From an uncultured bacterium (GTDB lineage: Bacteria > Verrucomicrobiota > Kiritimatiellia > RFP12 > UBA1067): a DNA stretch of 51,122 nt. A program made the position numbers and the translations under genes. The notes below the pieces were generated by a model. It had not been told where the DNA came from. It ran no database searches and saw only the letters and a program-made list of their open reading frames with translations. Shown piece by piece: positions 50,233 through 51,122 of the stretch; the stretch's first letter is position 1, and each line of letters begins with the position of its first letter. The stretch spans positions 3,274 through 54,395 of the forward strand of contig CACYNF010000020.1 of the NCBI GenBank assembly GCA_902775595.1, written 5' to 3'.

Positions 50233-50250
50233 TGGGCAACGAACCAAAGG

Positions 50251-51122
50251 TCAGAGGCCCGGGAAGGACAGCGTCGCAAAGTAGTCGGCGAGAGTCTCGG
50301 CGCGGCGGATTTCCCGCACCGTGCCGTCCTCCTCCAGAAGAAGCTCTGCGGAGCGGAGCTTGCCGTTGTACTGGAAGCCCATCGCATGGCCGTGCGCGCC
50401 CGCGTCGCAGATGACGACGTAGTCGCCGACGGACAGCACCGGCAGAAGCCTCTGTATCGCGAACTTGTCGTTGTTCTCGCAGAGAGACCCGGTGACGTCG
50501 TAGACAGACGTCTCGGTAGAGCCCTCCTTCCCGGGGACGACGATCTCGTGGTATGCGCCGTAGAGCGCGGGGCGCATGAGGTTGGACATGCACGCGTCGA
50601 GCCCCGCATAGAGCCGGTAGGTGTTCTTGAGGTGCAGCACCTTCGCGACGAGATAGCCGTAGGGACCAGTGATGCAGCGCCCGCACTCCATGAAGAGCTT
50701 GAGCGGAGGCGCGCCGGCGGCGGAGACCGACTCCTTGTACGCCTTCTCGATGCCGCGCCCGACGTACTCGAGGTCCATCGCCTTCTGGTCGGGCCTGTAG
50801 GGGATCCCTATCCCGCCGCCGATGTTTACGAACTCGAACTCTATCCCGACCTTCTCGCGCAGCTCGAGGACGAGGGCGAACAGCATCTTCGCGGTGTCTA
50901 TGATGTAGTCGGGGTCGAGCTCGTTGGAGGCGACCATCGTGTGGAGGCCAAAGCGCCTGACCCCCGCCTTCTTCATCTTCGCGTAGCACTCGAAGAGCTG
51001 TTCGCGCGTCATGCCGTACTTCGCCTCCTCGGGCTTCCCGATGAGGGCGTTGCCGCCCTGCGGGGGACCGGGGTTGAAGCGGAAGAAAAAAATTCGATTA
51101 GACAAATCCATGGGTCGGGGTG
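50251..51122 (-). CDS. lysA: Diaminopimelate decarboxylase-like PLP enzyme (5' end beyond window)
   Basis: The frame continues through the right edge; about 290 C-terminal residues are present and the N-terminal part with the PLP lysine is outside. A fold-type III decarboxylase is indicated by FEFVNIGGGIGIPY (phosphate-binding Gly loop), ECGRCITGPYGYLV, GLDACMSNLMRPALYGAYHE and YDVTGSLCENNDKFA, which carries the CExxD-like active-site pattern of DAP decarboxylases. The product would be lysine from meso-diaminopimelate. Related arginine, ornithine or carboxynorspermidine decarboxylases cannot be fully excluded without the N-terminus. An ATG at 51111 lies mid-domain and is unlikely to be the true start. 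Confidence 0.8.
   Translation of the reverse strand, partial: PRPMDLSNRIFFFRFNPGPPQGGNALIGKPEEAKYGMTREQLFECYAKMKKAGVRRFGLHTMVASNELDPDYIIDTAKMLFALVLELREKVGIEFEFVNIGGGIGIPYRPDQKAMDLEYVGRGIEKAYKESVSAAGAPPLKLFMECGRCITGPYGYLVAKVLHLKNTYRLYAGLDACMSNLMRPALYGAYHEIVVPGKEGSTETSVYDVTGSLCENNDKFAIQRLLPVLSVGDYVVICDAGAHGHAMGFQYNGKLRSAELLLEEDGTVREIRRAETLADYFATLSFPGL

Overview
The window is GC-rich, almost gap-free bacterial DNA, with most genes on the minus strand and many joined by 4-bp ATGA overlaps. It carries a Gram-negative polysaccharide locus (Wzx flippase, polyprenyl glycosylphosphotransferase, KpsC-like and Stealth proteins), giant secreted Calx-beta/putative-Ig proteins, a Tat-exported Gfo/Idh/MocA oxidoreductase and a TRL-like lipoprotein. 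Together these suggest the PVC superphylum, most likely Kiritimatiellota or a near relative (Lentisphaerae, Verrucomicrobia). This placement is inference from gene content; no rRNA gene is present.

Layout. (1) 1-20674, minus: a surface-glycan locus. In transcription order it holds a Wzy_C/O-antigen-ligase-like membrane protein, a WbaP-type initiating transferase, an IspD/TarI-family cytidylyltransferase, a Wzx flippase, a ferredoxin-FrhB protein, an AAA-DUF4143 ATPase with its own consensus promoter, an acyltransferase-phosphoethanolamine transferase fusion coupled to DgkA, two polysaccharide pyruvyl transferases, a KpsC-like Kdo transferase, a GT2, a Stealth phosphotransferase, a TagF-like CDP-glycerol phosphotransferase, an SDR epimerase and a LicD-DUF4422 fusion cut by the left edge. 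(2) 20671-31954, minus and overlapping the ligase gene: two giant secreted beta-rich proteins (1803 and 1540 aa) and a parvulin-type lipoprotein. (3) 32075-33990: a Cys-rich secreted protein with a strong promoter and long structured leader, then about 0.9 kb of non-coding DNA with direct repeats and hairpins. (4) 33991-36066, plus: a ClpB without its N-domain. (5) 36074-45885, minus: housekeeping genes (AI-2E-family permease, metG, efp, pcrA-type helicase, coaX, nadC) plus a lipoprotein and a Tat oxidoreductase. (6) 45902-49536, minus: a small membrane protein, then the alpha operon rpmJ-rpsM-rpsK-rpsD-rpoA-rplQ with rpsU appended. (7) 49716-51122: a TRL-like lipoprotein (plus), tRNA-Pro(CGG) and the C-terminal part of a DAP decarboxylase (minus).

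How the genes fit together. The glycan locus is unusually rich in enzymes that form phosphodiester bonds (LicD, TagF-like, Stealth, phosphoethanolamine transferase) and has a matching CDP-alditol-type cytidylyltransferase and a diacylglycerol kinase that could recycle the lipid by-product of phosphoethanolamine transfer. I infer a phosphate- and possibly pyruvate-decorated, teichoic-acid-like surface polymer in a didermic bacterium. The ligase-like gene is translationally coupled to the 1803-aa secreted protein, so that protein may be a partner or substrate.

Sequence-level structure adds three themes. Promoters near the sigma-70 consensus sit 6-8 bp upstream of start codons, implying leaderless mRNAs (17409, 13834, 46132). 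A 13-bp element, TACCCCCTTGCGC, is shared by the promoters of the ribosomal operon and the Cys-rich secreted protein. Short tandem repeats and palindromes occur in gaps and, in frame, inside coaX and metG.
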